This document shows, one piece after another, positions 7,822 to 14,120 of a stretch of DNA of 18,251 nucleotides. Numbering within the stretch: position 1 is the first letter of the stretch; the number at the start of each line of letters is the position of its first letter. The DNA is from an uncultured Phascolarctobacterium sp. (GTDB lineage Bacteria; Bacillota; Negativicutes; Acidaminococcales; Acidaminococcaceae), in assembly GCA_900551335.1 (NCBI GenBank), contig URVO01000006.1:1-18251 (forward strand), written 5' to 3'. The notes beneath the pieces are model-generated. The model was not told the origin of the DNA. It made no database searches and saw only the letters and a list, made by a program, of their open reading frames with translations. Position numbers and translations under genes: made by a program.

Positions 7822-7866
7822 AAAAGCGGTATGTATAACAGCAATTGTCATACATACCGCTTTTTT
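7822..7866 (+). terminator. Terminator between convergent genes
   Basis: AAAAGCGGTATGTA at 7822-7835 pairs perfectly with TACATACCGCTTTT at 7851-7864, with a T-run to 7866. It follows the glycosylase gene. Because the left arm is preceded by A residues only for a short stretch, it may also stop the oppositely oriented ABC-F transcript, but less efficiently. Confidence 0.9.
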
Positions 7867-7884
7867 GATGCTTAAAATATTCTT

Positions 7885-9441
7885 TTAAATAATCTTCGTT
7901 GTCCAGTCCTCAATATTCCAGACCTTATCAACCCAGCCCTCGTAGAATTCCGGCTCATGGGATACGAGCAGTACGGAGCCCTTGAACTCCTTCAGCGCAC
8001 GCTGCAGCTCTTCCTTCGCATCTACGTCGAGATGGTTGGTCGGTTCGTCGAGCACCAGCCAGTTTACGTTCTTGAGCATAAGCTTGCACAGACGCACCTT
8101 GGCAGCTTCGCCGCCGCTGAGCACGAACACCTTGCTGGTGATATGCTCGTTCGTTAGGCCGCAGCCTGCAAGTGCAGCGCGGACCTCATAGTTTGTCAGA
8201 CCGGGATATTCGTTCCAGACATCGTCGAGCGCCGTGTTTTCGTTCTTTTCGCGCTCCTCCTGCTCAAAGTAGCCAGGCTCCAAAAACTCGCCCAGCTCAA
8301 CGCTGCCGCTGACAGGCGGGATGATGCCAAGGATGGTTTTGAGCAGCGTGGTTTTGCCGAGGCCGTTGACGCCGCGGATGGCAATCTTTTGACCGCGCTC
8401 CAGATTGAAGGTTACAGGACGGGTGAGCGGGCTGTCATAGCCAAGCACGAGGTCCTTCGCCTCTACGATGAAGCGGCTCGGTGTACGCGCTTCGGTGAAT
8501 TTGAAGGTCGGCTTGAGCTTTTCGCGCGGCTTCTCAATCATTTCCATTTTATCAAGCTTGCGCTGACGGCTCTTCGCCATATTAGTTGTCGCTACACGCG
8601 CCTTGTTGCGGGCGATGAAGTCCTCAAGCTTGGCAACCTCCTGCTGCTGGCGCTCGTAGGCTGCTGCCTTCTGAGATTGGTAAATCGCATACATTTCCTG
8701 GAACTTGTCATAGTTGCCGCTGTAGCGCGTCAGCTCGCAGTTCTCGAGATGATAGATAACGTTGACAACCTTATTAAGGAAGGGCACGTCATGGGAAATC
8801 AGGATGAAGGCGTGCTCGTAGTTTTGCAGGAACTTTGTGAGCCATTCAATGTGCTCTACGTCGAGATAGTTCGTGGGCTCGTCGAGCAGCAGGATTTTGG
8901 AGTTCTGCAGCAGCAGCTTGGTCAGCAGAACCTTGCTGCGCTGGCCGCCGGAAAGCTCGCTGACGTCCTTGTCCAGACCGATGCTGCCAAGACCGAGGCC
9001 ATTGGCAAATTCTTCGATTTTGCTGTCTAAGGAATAGAAGCCGCTGTGCTCCAGCTCGGACTGGATTTCACCGACGGTGTTCATCATCTTGTCGAGCTCC
9101 TCGGGAGAAGCGTCGCCCATCTTTTCGTACAGCTCCAGCATCTGCGCTTCCATTTCGTACATATCCTTGAAGGCCGTGCGCAGCACCTCACGGATGGTCA
9201 TGCCCTTTTCCAGCGTGCTTTGCTGGTCCAGATAGCCGACGGAAACCTTGCCGGGCCATTCAACCTTGCCCTCGTCAGGCAGGACGTGGCCGGTAACGAT
9301 ATTTAAGAAGGTGGACTTGCCTTCACCGTTGGCGCCGACTAGGCCGACATGCTCGCCGCGGAGCAGCTTAAAGGAAACATTTTCTAAAATCTGGCGACCG
9401 CCAAAGGAATGCGATACATTGGTAACGTTTAAGTAGCTCAT
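7885..9441 (-). CDS. ABC-F family ATPase (ribosome-associated)
   Basis: The 518-residue soluble protein has two ABC domains and no membrane segment, as in ABC-F proteins, which bind the ribosomal E site and act in translation or antibiotic resistance. The first domain has Walker A GANGEGKS at 36-43, signature LSGGQRSK at 163-170 and Walker B ILLLDEPTN with E188. The second has GVNGLGKT at 357-364, LSGGEAAK at 441-448 and WLVLDEPTN with E466. The interdomain linker, about 240-312, is charged and helical (ERQQQEVAKLEDFIARNKAR) and is the part that contacts the P-site tRNA region in this family. The start ATG at 9441 has a GAGG ribosome-binding site about 6 nt upstream. The start MSYLNVTNVSHSFGGR resembles the YfmM-like group as I recall it, so subfamily assignment is tentative. 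The leader upstream looks like an attenuator. Confidence 0.93.
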   Translation of the reverse strand: MSYLNVTNVSHSFGGRQILENVSFKLLRGEHVGLVGANGEGKSTFLNIVTGHVLPDEGKVEWPGKVSVGYLDQQSTLEKGMTIREVLRTAFKDMYEMEAQMLELYEKMGDASPEELDKMMNTVGEIQSELEHSGFYSLDSKIEEFANGLGLGSIGLDKDVSELSGGQRSKVLLTKLLLQNSKILLLDEPTNYLDVEHIEWLTKFLQNYEHAFILISHDVPFLNKVVNVIYHLENCELTRYSGNYDKFQEMYAIYQSQKAAAYERQQQEVAKLEDFIARNKARVATTNMAKSRQRKLDKMEMIEKPREKLKPTFKFTEARTPSRFIVEAKDLVLGYDSPLTRPVTFNLERGQKIAIRGVNGLGKTTLLKTILGIIPPVSGSVELGEFLEPGYFEQEEREKNENTALDDVWNEYPGLTNYEVRAALAGCGLTNEHITSKVFVLSGGEAAKVRLCKLMLKNVNWLVLDEPTNHLDVDAKEELQRALKEFKGSVLLVSHEPEFYEGWVDKVWNIEDWTTKII

Positions 9442-9510
9442 AAAAACCTCGCTTTATTAGTTTAGTTCTGTTATAATGATAATGGTTATATGTAAAAAAT
9501 AACACTACAT

Positions 9511-9605
9511 AAAAAGAAAAAGACCGACTAAAGCAAGTCAGCCTTTTCTCAACTTAAAGAATTAATCGGGAAGAGCTGACGGGCCTAATCGTCAGACCAT
9601 CCGTT
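9511..9605 (-). promoter_or_regulatory. Attenuator leader of the ABC-F gene
   Basis: Reading on the - strand from the predicted start near 9605, the leader has three elements. First is a hairpin of CTGACG (9595-9590) with CGTCAG (9581-9576). Second is a terminator stem of AAAGGCTGAC (9546-9537) with GTCGGTCTTT (9528-9519), fully paired if two G-U pairs are allowed, followed by TTTTCTTTTT. Third is a possible antiterminator, because GTCAGC (9580-9575) is exactly complementary to GCTGAC (9542-9537) in the terminator's left arm. The mutually exclusive pairings and the position between promoter and gene fit transcription attenuation, as known for several antibiotic-responsive ABC-F genes. Confidence 0.65.
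9592..9600 (-). CDS. Two-codon upstream ORF (Met-Val) in the ABC-F leader
   Basis: On the - strand ATG GTC TGA occupies 9600-9592, about 5 nt after the predicted transcription start. There is no Shine-Dalgarno sequence, so it would have to be translated from a nearly leaderless 5' end. Its stop codon lies in the left arm of the first leader hairpin, so a ribosome held there would melt that hairpin. Translation is a hypothesis. Confidence 0.3.
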   Translation of the reverse strand: MV

Positions 9606-9611
9606 GTTAAT

Positions 9612-9640
9612 ATTATAGCAAGCAATCGTGCTTTCGTCAA
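9612..9640 (-). promoter_or_regulatory. Consensus promoter for the ABC-F leader
   Basis: On the - strand TTGACG (9640-9635) and TATAAT (9617-9612) are 17 nt apart, a near-perfect housekeeping sigma promoter. It points toward the ABC-F gene, whose start codon lies about 165 nt downstream, leaving room for the leader. The -35 element is only 22 nt from the start codon of the divergent gene. Confidence 0.85.
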
Positions 9641-9661
9641 CGATAGAGGAGGTAATTTCTT

Positions 9662-10126
9662 ATGTTACAAGGAAATAAAAATGATATTGCAAAACTTCTG
9701 CCTTATGTTAGCGAGCGTCTGCAAAAGGCACTGACTTACGTCGCTGAGACTGATTTCAGCAAGGTCGCTAATGGCGAGTATGAAATTGATGGCCGTAATG
9801 TTTTCGCGCGTGTCAATACATATGCAACCGAGCCGAAGGCTGAGCGCCGTCCGGAAAAGCATAATGATTATATTGATGTGCAGTTTGTAGCAGCAGGCAA
9901 GGAGGCAATCTGGTACACGCCACTGACCTCTGCTTGCGTAGAAACAGAAAATAGAGCAGAAAAAGAGGATGTCATCTTCTATGCTGAGCCGCAGGAAAAA
10001 AATTTTGTTACTCTTGCTGCAGGCGATTTTGCAATTTTTTTCCCGTGGGAGCTGCATCGCCCCAACTGTAATGCCGAAGAAACTGCGGCGCAGGTGCAAA
10101 AAATCGTGGTGAAGGTAAAAGCCTGA
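9662..10126 (+). CDS. YhcH/YjgK/YiaL family protein (NanQ-like anomerase)
   Basis: The 154-residue cytosolic protein matches the YhcH/YjgK/YiaL (DUF386) cupin-like family. One member, NanQ (YhcH) of E. coli, acts as an N-acetylneuraminate anomerase, and others sit in sugar catabolism operons. Family blocks seen here are RRPEKHNDYIDVQFV at 62-76 with E65 and H67 as likely metal ligands, EAIWYTPL at 81-88, and the FFPWELHRPN block at 126-135 with H132. A good AGAGGAGGT ribosome-binding site precedes the ATG at 9662. The gene stands alone, with no sialic acid or sugar transport genes next to it, so the actual sugar is unknown. I see no convincing promoter of its own. Confidence 0.88.
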   Translation: MLQGNKNDIAKLLPYVSERLQKALTYVAETDFSKVANGEYEIDGRNVFARVNTYATEPKAERRPEKHNDYIDVQFVAAGKEAIWYTPLTSACVETENRAEKEDVIFYAEPQEKNFVTLAAGDFAIFFPWELHRPNCNAEETAAQVQKIVVKVKA

Positions 10127-10133
10127 AAACCGC

Positions 10134-10151
10134 ATGGTTAAGCCATTTTTT
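10134..10151 (+). terminator. Weak candidate terminator after the YhcH-family gene
   Basis: ATGG at 10134-10137 pairs with CCAT at 10143-10146 around a 5-nt loop, followed by five to six Ts. The stem is short, so termination would be weak. It is listed because a separate promoter for the tRNAs starts just downstream. Confidence 0.35.
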
Positions 10152-10213
10152 GCGTATTTCTGATTCTGCCGGAGCGCTTAAAAAAACTTTTTCAAAAAAA
10201 GTTAAAAAAAGTG

Positions 10214-10242
10214 TTGACAAATCCACGCAGACTTAGTATAAT
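10214..10242 (+). promoter_or_regulatory. Perfect-consensus promoter of the tRNA operon
   Basis: TTGACA at 10214-10219 and TATAAT at 10237-10242 are separated by 17 nt. An A/T-rich stretch with long A runs lies directly upstream and could act as an UP element. This is the expected strength for a stable-RNA promoter. Confidence 0.93.
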
Positions 10243-10286
10243 AACACTCGTGATGTTGAGCAACACAAACCAACAACACAAATTAT

Positions 10287-10362
10287 TCCCCGATAGTTCA
10301 GCCGGTAGAACACCTGACTGTTAATCAGGGCGTCGTAGGTTCGAGTCCTACTCGGGGAGCCA
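10287..10362 (+). tRNA. tRNA-Asn (GUU)
   Basis: The 76-nt gene has acceptor arms TCCCCGA and TCGGGGA, a TTCGAGT T-loop, and the anticodon loop CTGTTAA with anticodon GTT. The CCA end is encoded. It is the first gene of a three-tRNA operon. Confidence 0.97.
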
Positions 10363-10365
10363 CCT

Positions 10366-10440
10366 GGCCGGTTGGTCAAGCGGTTAAGACACCGCCCTTT
10401 CACGGCGGTATCGGGGGTTCGATTCCCCCACCGGTCACCA
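10366..10440 (+). tRNA. tRNA-Glu (UUC)
   Basis: The 75-nt gene starts 3 nt after tRNA-Asn. Acceptor arms GGCCGGT and ACCGGTC pair with one G-U. The anticodon stem-loop CCGCC-CTTTCAC-GGCGG gives anticodon TTC. The CCA end is encoded. Confidence 0.97.
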
Positions 10441-10443
10441 TTC

Positions 10444-10519
10444 GGGCGCTTAGCTCAGCTGGGAGAGCGTCTGCCTTACAAGCAGAATGTCAGCGGTTCG
10501 ATCCCGTTAGCGCCCACCA
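10444..10519 (+). tRNA. tRNA-Val (UAC)
   Basis: The 76-nt gene starts 3 nt after tRNA-Glu. Acceptor arms GGGCGCT and AGCGCCC pair perfectly, and the anticodon loop CTTACAA gives anticodon TAC. The CCA end is encoded. Confidence 0.97.
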
Positions 10520-10528
10520 CGTAAATCT

Positions 10529-10558
10529 AGCACTTCATGAAAATGAAGTGCTTTTTTT
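10529..10558 (+). terminator. Terminator of the tRNA operon
   Basis: AGCACTTCAT at 10529-10538 pairs perfectly with ATGAAGTGCT at 10543-10552 around a GAAA tetraloop, followed by a run of Ts to 10558. Confidence 0.95.
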
Positions 10559-10719
10559 ATTTTCTGTTGTACGCTTCAAGAGCTGTTGGTAAAAAATGCG
10601 CCAGCTTCTTTTTTTTATGCGAAAAATATTATATAATAATATAATACAGTCTTGTGTAGTGTGAGCTGCTCACTTTTGCGAATTTTTTATGAAAATGCAG
10701 TGATATTGCTCTGTAATGC
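10559..10719. other. AT-rich intergenic stretch upstream of suf
   Basis: No gene is visible here. It holds a weak hairpin (AGCTG at about 10581 with CAGCT near 10612) followed by a T-run, which could be a back-up terminator for the tRNA operon. It also contains a block of TA repeats at 10628-10645 and a perfect 13-nt palindrome, GTGAGC-T-GCTCAC, at 10661-10673, a possible protein-binding site about 50 nt upstream of the suf -35 element. Confidence 0.4.
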
Positions 10720-10748
10720 TTGCATAGTACGGAAAATAATTTTATAAT
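10720..10748 (+). promoter_or_regulatory. Promoter of the suf operon
   Basis: TTGCAT at 10720-10725 and TATAAT at 10743-10748 are 17 nt apart. The predicted start near 10755 leaves a 5' untranslated region of about 75 nt before sufC. The arrangement is identical in -35, spacing and -10 to the lipase promoter. Confidence 0.75.
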
Positions 10749-10749
10749 A

Positions 10750-10768
10750 TAGTGTGTAATTCATACTA
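10750..10768. promoter_or_regulatory. Candidate operator over the suf start site
   Basis: TAGTGTGTAATTCATACTA is a 19-bp imperfect palindrome, matching in seven of nine positions per arm. It begins 2 nt after the -10 element and covers the predicted start site, where a repressor would block transcription. An Fe-S-sensing Rrf2-type regulator is a natural candidate, but none is encoded in the window. Confidence 0.4.
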
Positions 10769-10830
10769 AATTTATGGGAATTGAAAATAATAGAAGCAGT
10801 CCGTGCAGACGCTTCGAATGGAGGATAAAT

Positions 10831-11583
10831 ATGGCTGAGAATTTATTAGAAGTGAGAAATCTCACTGTTAATGTAGAGGACAAAGAGATTCTGCATAAGC
10901 TGAATCTTGATATTCAACCCGGTGAAACGCATGTCCTGATGGGACCGAACGGCGCCGGCAAATCTACCCTGGGCTATGCGCTCATGGGTAATCCGAAATA
11001 TACTATTACCGACGGCAGCATTCAGTTTGCCGGCGAGGATATCACGAAGCTGCCGGTGGACAAGCGTGCGAAGGCAGGCTTGTTCCTGTCCTTCCAGAAT
11101 CCGCTGGAGGTTCCCGGCATCAGCCTCAGCAGCTTTTTGAAGACTGCTTTGGAGCAGCAGCGCGGCGTGCGCATAAAGGCGTGGGATTTCCGTAAGGAGC
11201 TGCGTCAGGCTATGGCTCTGCTGCAGATGGACAACAAATATGCTGAGCGCGATTTGAACATGGGCTTCAGCGGCGGCGAAAAGAAAAAGGCCGAGATTCT
11301 GCAATTATTGATGCTGAATCCGAAGCTGGCTATTCTTGACGAAACGGACAGCGGTCTGGACGTTGATGCAGTGAAGATTGTTTCCCAGGGCATCAAAACT
11401 TTCCAGGAGCATCGTCAGGGTGCTCTGCTGATTATTACGCATAACACAAAAATTCTTGATGCGCTGCATGTAGACAAGACGCATATTCTGGTGCACGGCC
11501 AGATTATCAAGAATGCCGGTCCGGAGCTTGTTGACGAAGTTAGCAAGAACGGCTTTGAGCAGTTTATCCAAAATAAAGAGTAA
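10831..11583 (+). CDS. sufC: Fe-S assembly ATPase SufC
   Basis: SufC is the ABC-type ATPase of the SufBCD scaffold complex, which builds iron-sulfur clusters in the cytosol. The 250-residue protein has Walker A GPNGAGKS at 38-45, the Q-loop region FLSFQNPLEVPG at 85-96, the SufC-specific signature FSGGEKKKAEILQ at 146-158 and Walker B LAILDETDSGLD with E171. The ATG at 10831 lies 6 nt after GGAGG, and the protein then begins as SufC proteins do. An upstream in-frame ATG at 10774 would add 19 unrelated residues and is rejected. SufC is the first gene of the operon, followed by sufB after 14 nt. Confidence 0.97.
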   Translation: MAENLLEVRNLTVNVEDKEILHKLNLDIQPGETHVLMGPNGAGKSTLGYALMGNPKYTITDGSIQFAGEDITKLPVDKRAKAGLFLSFQNPLEVPGISLSSFLKTALEQQRGVRIKAWDFRKELRQAMALLQMDNKYAERDLNMGFSGGEKKKAEILQLLMLNPKLAILDETDSGLDVDAVKIVSQGIKTFQEHRQGALLIITHNTKILDALHVDKTHILVHGQIIKNAGPELVDEVSKNGFEQFIQNKE

Positions 11584-11597
11584 CTGGTGGAGTAAAG

Positions 11598-13004
11598 ATG
11601 GAAGAAAAAACCTATGTAGAAGATATAGACAGAAGTCTTTACGACTTCCGTAACGAGGATAAGGACGCTTATCGCATCAGCGAGGGCCTGACGCGTGAAA
11701 TCGTTGAGCAGATTTCGCGTGAAAAGCACGATCCGGAGTGGATGCGCGAGTTCCGTCTGAAATCCTTGGAGATTTATAACAGCATTCAGATGCCGCAATG
11801 GGGCCCTTCTATTGAAGGCCTGAATATGGAAAACATCGTTACCTACGTGCGTCCGAATACCAAGATGCAGGGCAAGTGGGAGGATGTTCCCGAGGATATT
11901 AAGGACACCTTCGAGCGTCTGGGTATTCCGCAGGCAGAGCAGACGAGCCTTGCCGGTGTAGGTGCGCAGTATGATTCTGAGCTTGTTTACCACAACGTGC
12001 GTAAGGAGGTTGAGGAGCAGGGCGTAATTTATACTGATATGGAGAGTGCGCTCAACGGTCCCTATGCGGAGATGGTGCATAAGCATTTTATGAAGCTTGT
12101 ACCGCCGACAGACCATAAGTTTGCGGCGCTGCATGGCGCGGTCTGGTCCGGCGGCTCCTTCGTCTATGTGCCGAAGGGAGTCAGCGTGGCAATTCCGCTG
12201 CAATCCTACTTCCGCCTGAACGCGAAGGGCGCAGGCCAGTTTGAGCATACGCTGATTATTGTCGACGAGGGCGCAGACCTGCACTTTATCGAGGGCTGCA
12301 GTGCGCCTAAATATAACGTTGCCAATCTGCATGCAGGCTGCGTAGAGCTGTTTATTGGCAAGGGCGCGAAGCTGCGCTATTCGACGATTGAAAACTGGTC
12401 GAAGAATATGTATAACCTCAATACCAAGCGTGCGCTGGTGGCTGAGGGCGGCACGATTGAATGGGTGTCCGGCTCCTTTGGTTCGCACGTTTCCTATCTC
12501 TATCCGATGAGCATTTTAAACGGTGAGGGCGCACGCAGCGAGTTTACTGGCGTAACCTTCGCCGGTCACAGCCAGAACCTTGATACAGGCTGCAAGGTTG
12601 TGCATAATGCGCCGAAAACCTCGAGCGTTGTTAATACCCGCTCTATTTCTAAGAGCGGCGGCATCAGCACCTTCCGCAGCAGCGTTGTTGTGACAAATAA
12701 GGCTAAGCAGGCCAAATCCTCTGTTTCCTGCCAGAGCCTGATGCTGGATAATATTTCCCGTTCGGATACTATTCCGGCGATTGATGTACGCACGGCGGAT
12801 GCCGATATTGGTCATGAAGCAAAGATTGGCCGTATCAGCGATGACGCAGTGTTCTATCTCATGAGCCGCGGTATCAGCGAGGAGGAAGCAAGAGCGATGA
12901 TTGTCAGCGGCTTTGCAGATAATGTTTCGAAGGAGCTGCCGCTGGAGTACGCTGTGGAGATGAATAATTTAATCAGACTGGAAATGCAGGGAAGTATAGG
13001 TTAA
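11598..13004 (+). CDS. sufB: Fe-S assembly scaffold SufB
   Basis: SufB forms the SufBCD complex and receives persulfide sulfur for cluster assembly. The 468-residue length matches the family. Hallmarks include the N-terminal ISEGLTREIVEQIS and EPEWMREFRLKSLE-like helix (here DPEWMREF), the GSFVYVPKGVSV segment, the beta-helix core around EGCSAPKYNVANLHAGCVELF, NTRSISKSGGISTFRS, and the C-terminal DIGHEAKIGRISDDAVFYLMSRGISEEEA. A GGTGGAG site precedes the ATG at 11598. The segment that holds the persulfide cysteine in the E. coli protein (CGAHTFP) reads SRSDTIP here. This variant is common in clostridial and actinobacterial SufB as I recall. The residues HE of GHEA are kept. Confidence 0.97.
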   Translation: MEEKTYVEDIDRSLYDFRNEDKDAYRISEGLTREIVEQISREKHDPEWMREFRLKSLEIYNSIQMPQWGPSIEGLNMENIVTYVRPNTKMQGKWEDVPEDIKDTFERLGIPQAEQTSLAGVGAQYDSELVYHNVRKEVEEQGVIYTDMESALNGPYAEMVHKHFMKLVPPTDHKFAALHGAVWSGGSFVYVPKGVSVAIPLQSYFRLNAKGAGQFEHTLIIVDEGADLHFIEGCSAPKYNVANLHAGCVELFIGKGAKLRYSTIENWSKNMYNLNTKRALVAEGGTIEWVSGSFGSHVSYLYPMSILNGEGARSEFTGVTFAGHSQNLDTGCKVVHNAPKTSSVVNTRSISKSGGISTFRSSVVVTNKAKQAKSSVSCQSLMLDNISRSDTIPAIDVRTADADIGHEAKIGRISDDAVFYLMSRGISEEEARAMIVSGFADNVSKELPLEYAVEMNNLIRLEMQGSIG

Positions 13005-13016
13005 GGGGTAAGTAAA

Positions 13017-14120
13017 ATGATAGATGAAATGTTAATAAATCAGCTGCCTGCTCCTACCTGGAACAGACTGCGCATGAACGATACGAAGCTGGCGGAAATC
13101 GAGCTGCCGCAGGATATCTGTGAGCCGCGCGTTTCCTTGCAGGGCAGTGTTTGCCTGAATAAAAATAAAAATACCGGCTGCTGTGGCTGCAGCGAGCATG
13201 CTTTGTGCAGCGTGCATGGCAGCAATTTTGCCAAAATGCCTACAGGCATGGGCGAGGCGATGAATAAGCTTGGCGACGGCCAGACGCTGCGCCTGATTGC
13301 TGACGCAGGCAAGAGCACTGCGAGCGTAACTTTGCGTTATGAGGACGGCAAGAACTGCTTCAACCGTCTGGAGATTGAGGCGAAGGCCGGCAGTGAGCTG
13401 ACTGTGTTCATGACCTATATTTCTACGGCGCAGGCTGCAGGTCAGGCCAGTGTACAGACGAAGATTGCCGCTGCTGCCGGCGCCAGCGTGAAGCTCGTGC
13501 AGGTGCAGCTTTTAGGCCAGAGCTATGTGCAGCTGAATGATGTCGGCTGTGAGCTGGGCGATAATGCTGCCTTTGAGCTTTTACAGCTGCAGCTGGGATC
13601 TCAGCGTATTTATAACGGCGTGCGCACCGAGCTTATTGGTGAGGCTGCTGATTTTAATGCTGCTATAGGCTATTATGGCCGTCAGGAGCAGACCATAGAT
13701 ATGAATTTTATTGCCAACCATTATGGCAAAAAGACCACCTGCGAGATGACGGCAGACGGTGTGCTGCAGGGCGGCGCGAAGAAAATCTATCGCGGTACGA
13801 TTGACTTCAAGAATGGCTGCGGCGGTGCCGTGGGCGACGAGAAGGAAACTGTGCTGCTTTTGAGCGACGACGTTGTCAACCAGACGATTCCGCTGATTTT
13901 GTGCAGCGAGGAGGACGTGCAGGGCAACCATGGTGCCAGCATCGGCAAGCTGGACGAGAACCTGCTGTTTTATTTGTGCAGCCGCGGCTTTACGGAGCAG
14001 GAGGCTGTCGATATGATGGCGAAGGCAAAAATCGACGCTCTTTGCCGCCGTATTGAGGATGAGGACACTGTGCAGCTTGTGCAGCGTTATCTGGAAGGAG
14101 TAATGCATGATGGTGAATGA
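13017..14120 (+). CDS. sufD: Fe-S assembly protein SufD
   Basis: SufD pairs with SufB on the SufC dimer and helps iron entry. The 367-residue protein follows sufB by 12 nt. The beta-helix core and the C-terminal block SEEDVQGNHGASIGKLDENLLFYLCSRGFTEQEA match SufD, and H305 in GNHGAS corresponds to the conserved functional histidine. The N-terminal region is unusual: cysteines at 35, 46, 55, 56, 58 and 64 form a cluster, centred on NTGCCGCSEHALC, that I do not know from model SufD proteins. It could bind metal or serve in redox sensing. The start ATG at 13017 follows AAGGGGTAAG. The last codons overlap sufS by 14 nt. Confidence 0.92.
   Translation: MIDEMLINQLPAPTWNRLRMNDTKLAEIELPQDICEPRVSLQGSVCLNKNKNTGCCGCSEHALCSVHGSNFAKMPTGMGEAMNKLGDGQTLRLIADAGKSTASVTLRYEDGKNCFNRLEIEAKAGSELTVFMTYISTAQAAGQASVQTKIAAAAGASVKLVQVQLLGQSYVQLNDVGCELGDNAAFELLQLQLGSQRIYNGVRTELIGEAADFNAAIGYYGRQEQTIDMNFIANHYGKKTTCEMTADGVLQGGAKKIYRGTIDFKNGCGGAVGDEKETVLLLSDDVVNQTIPLILCSEEDVQGNHGASIGKLDENLLFYLCSRGFTEQEAVDMMAKAKIDALCRRIEDEDTVQLVQRYLEGVMHDGE

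Noticed and set aside
9472..9477. TATAAT on the + strand as a promoter for the YhcH-family gene
   Set aside because: No acceptable -35 element lies 16-18 nt upstream and it is 185 nt from the gene.
9511..9605. Reading the ABC-F leader as a T-box or metabolite riboswitch
   Set aside because: It is under 100 nt, with no T-box consensus (TGGNACCGCG) and no recognisable aptamer. A simple ribosome-linked attenuator explains the elements better.
10180..10210. A/T-rich hairpin (AACTTTTT/AAAAAGTT) before the tRNA promoter
   Set aside because: It is low-complexity DNA with no GC in the stem. It is better read as an UP-element-like A-tract than as a terminator.
10774..10830. Upstream in-frame ATG for sufC
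   Set aside because: The 19 residues it adds are not SufC-like and there is no ribosome-binding site. The ATG at 10831 has GGAGG at ideal spacing.
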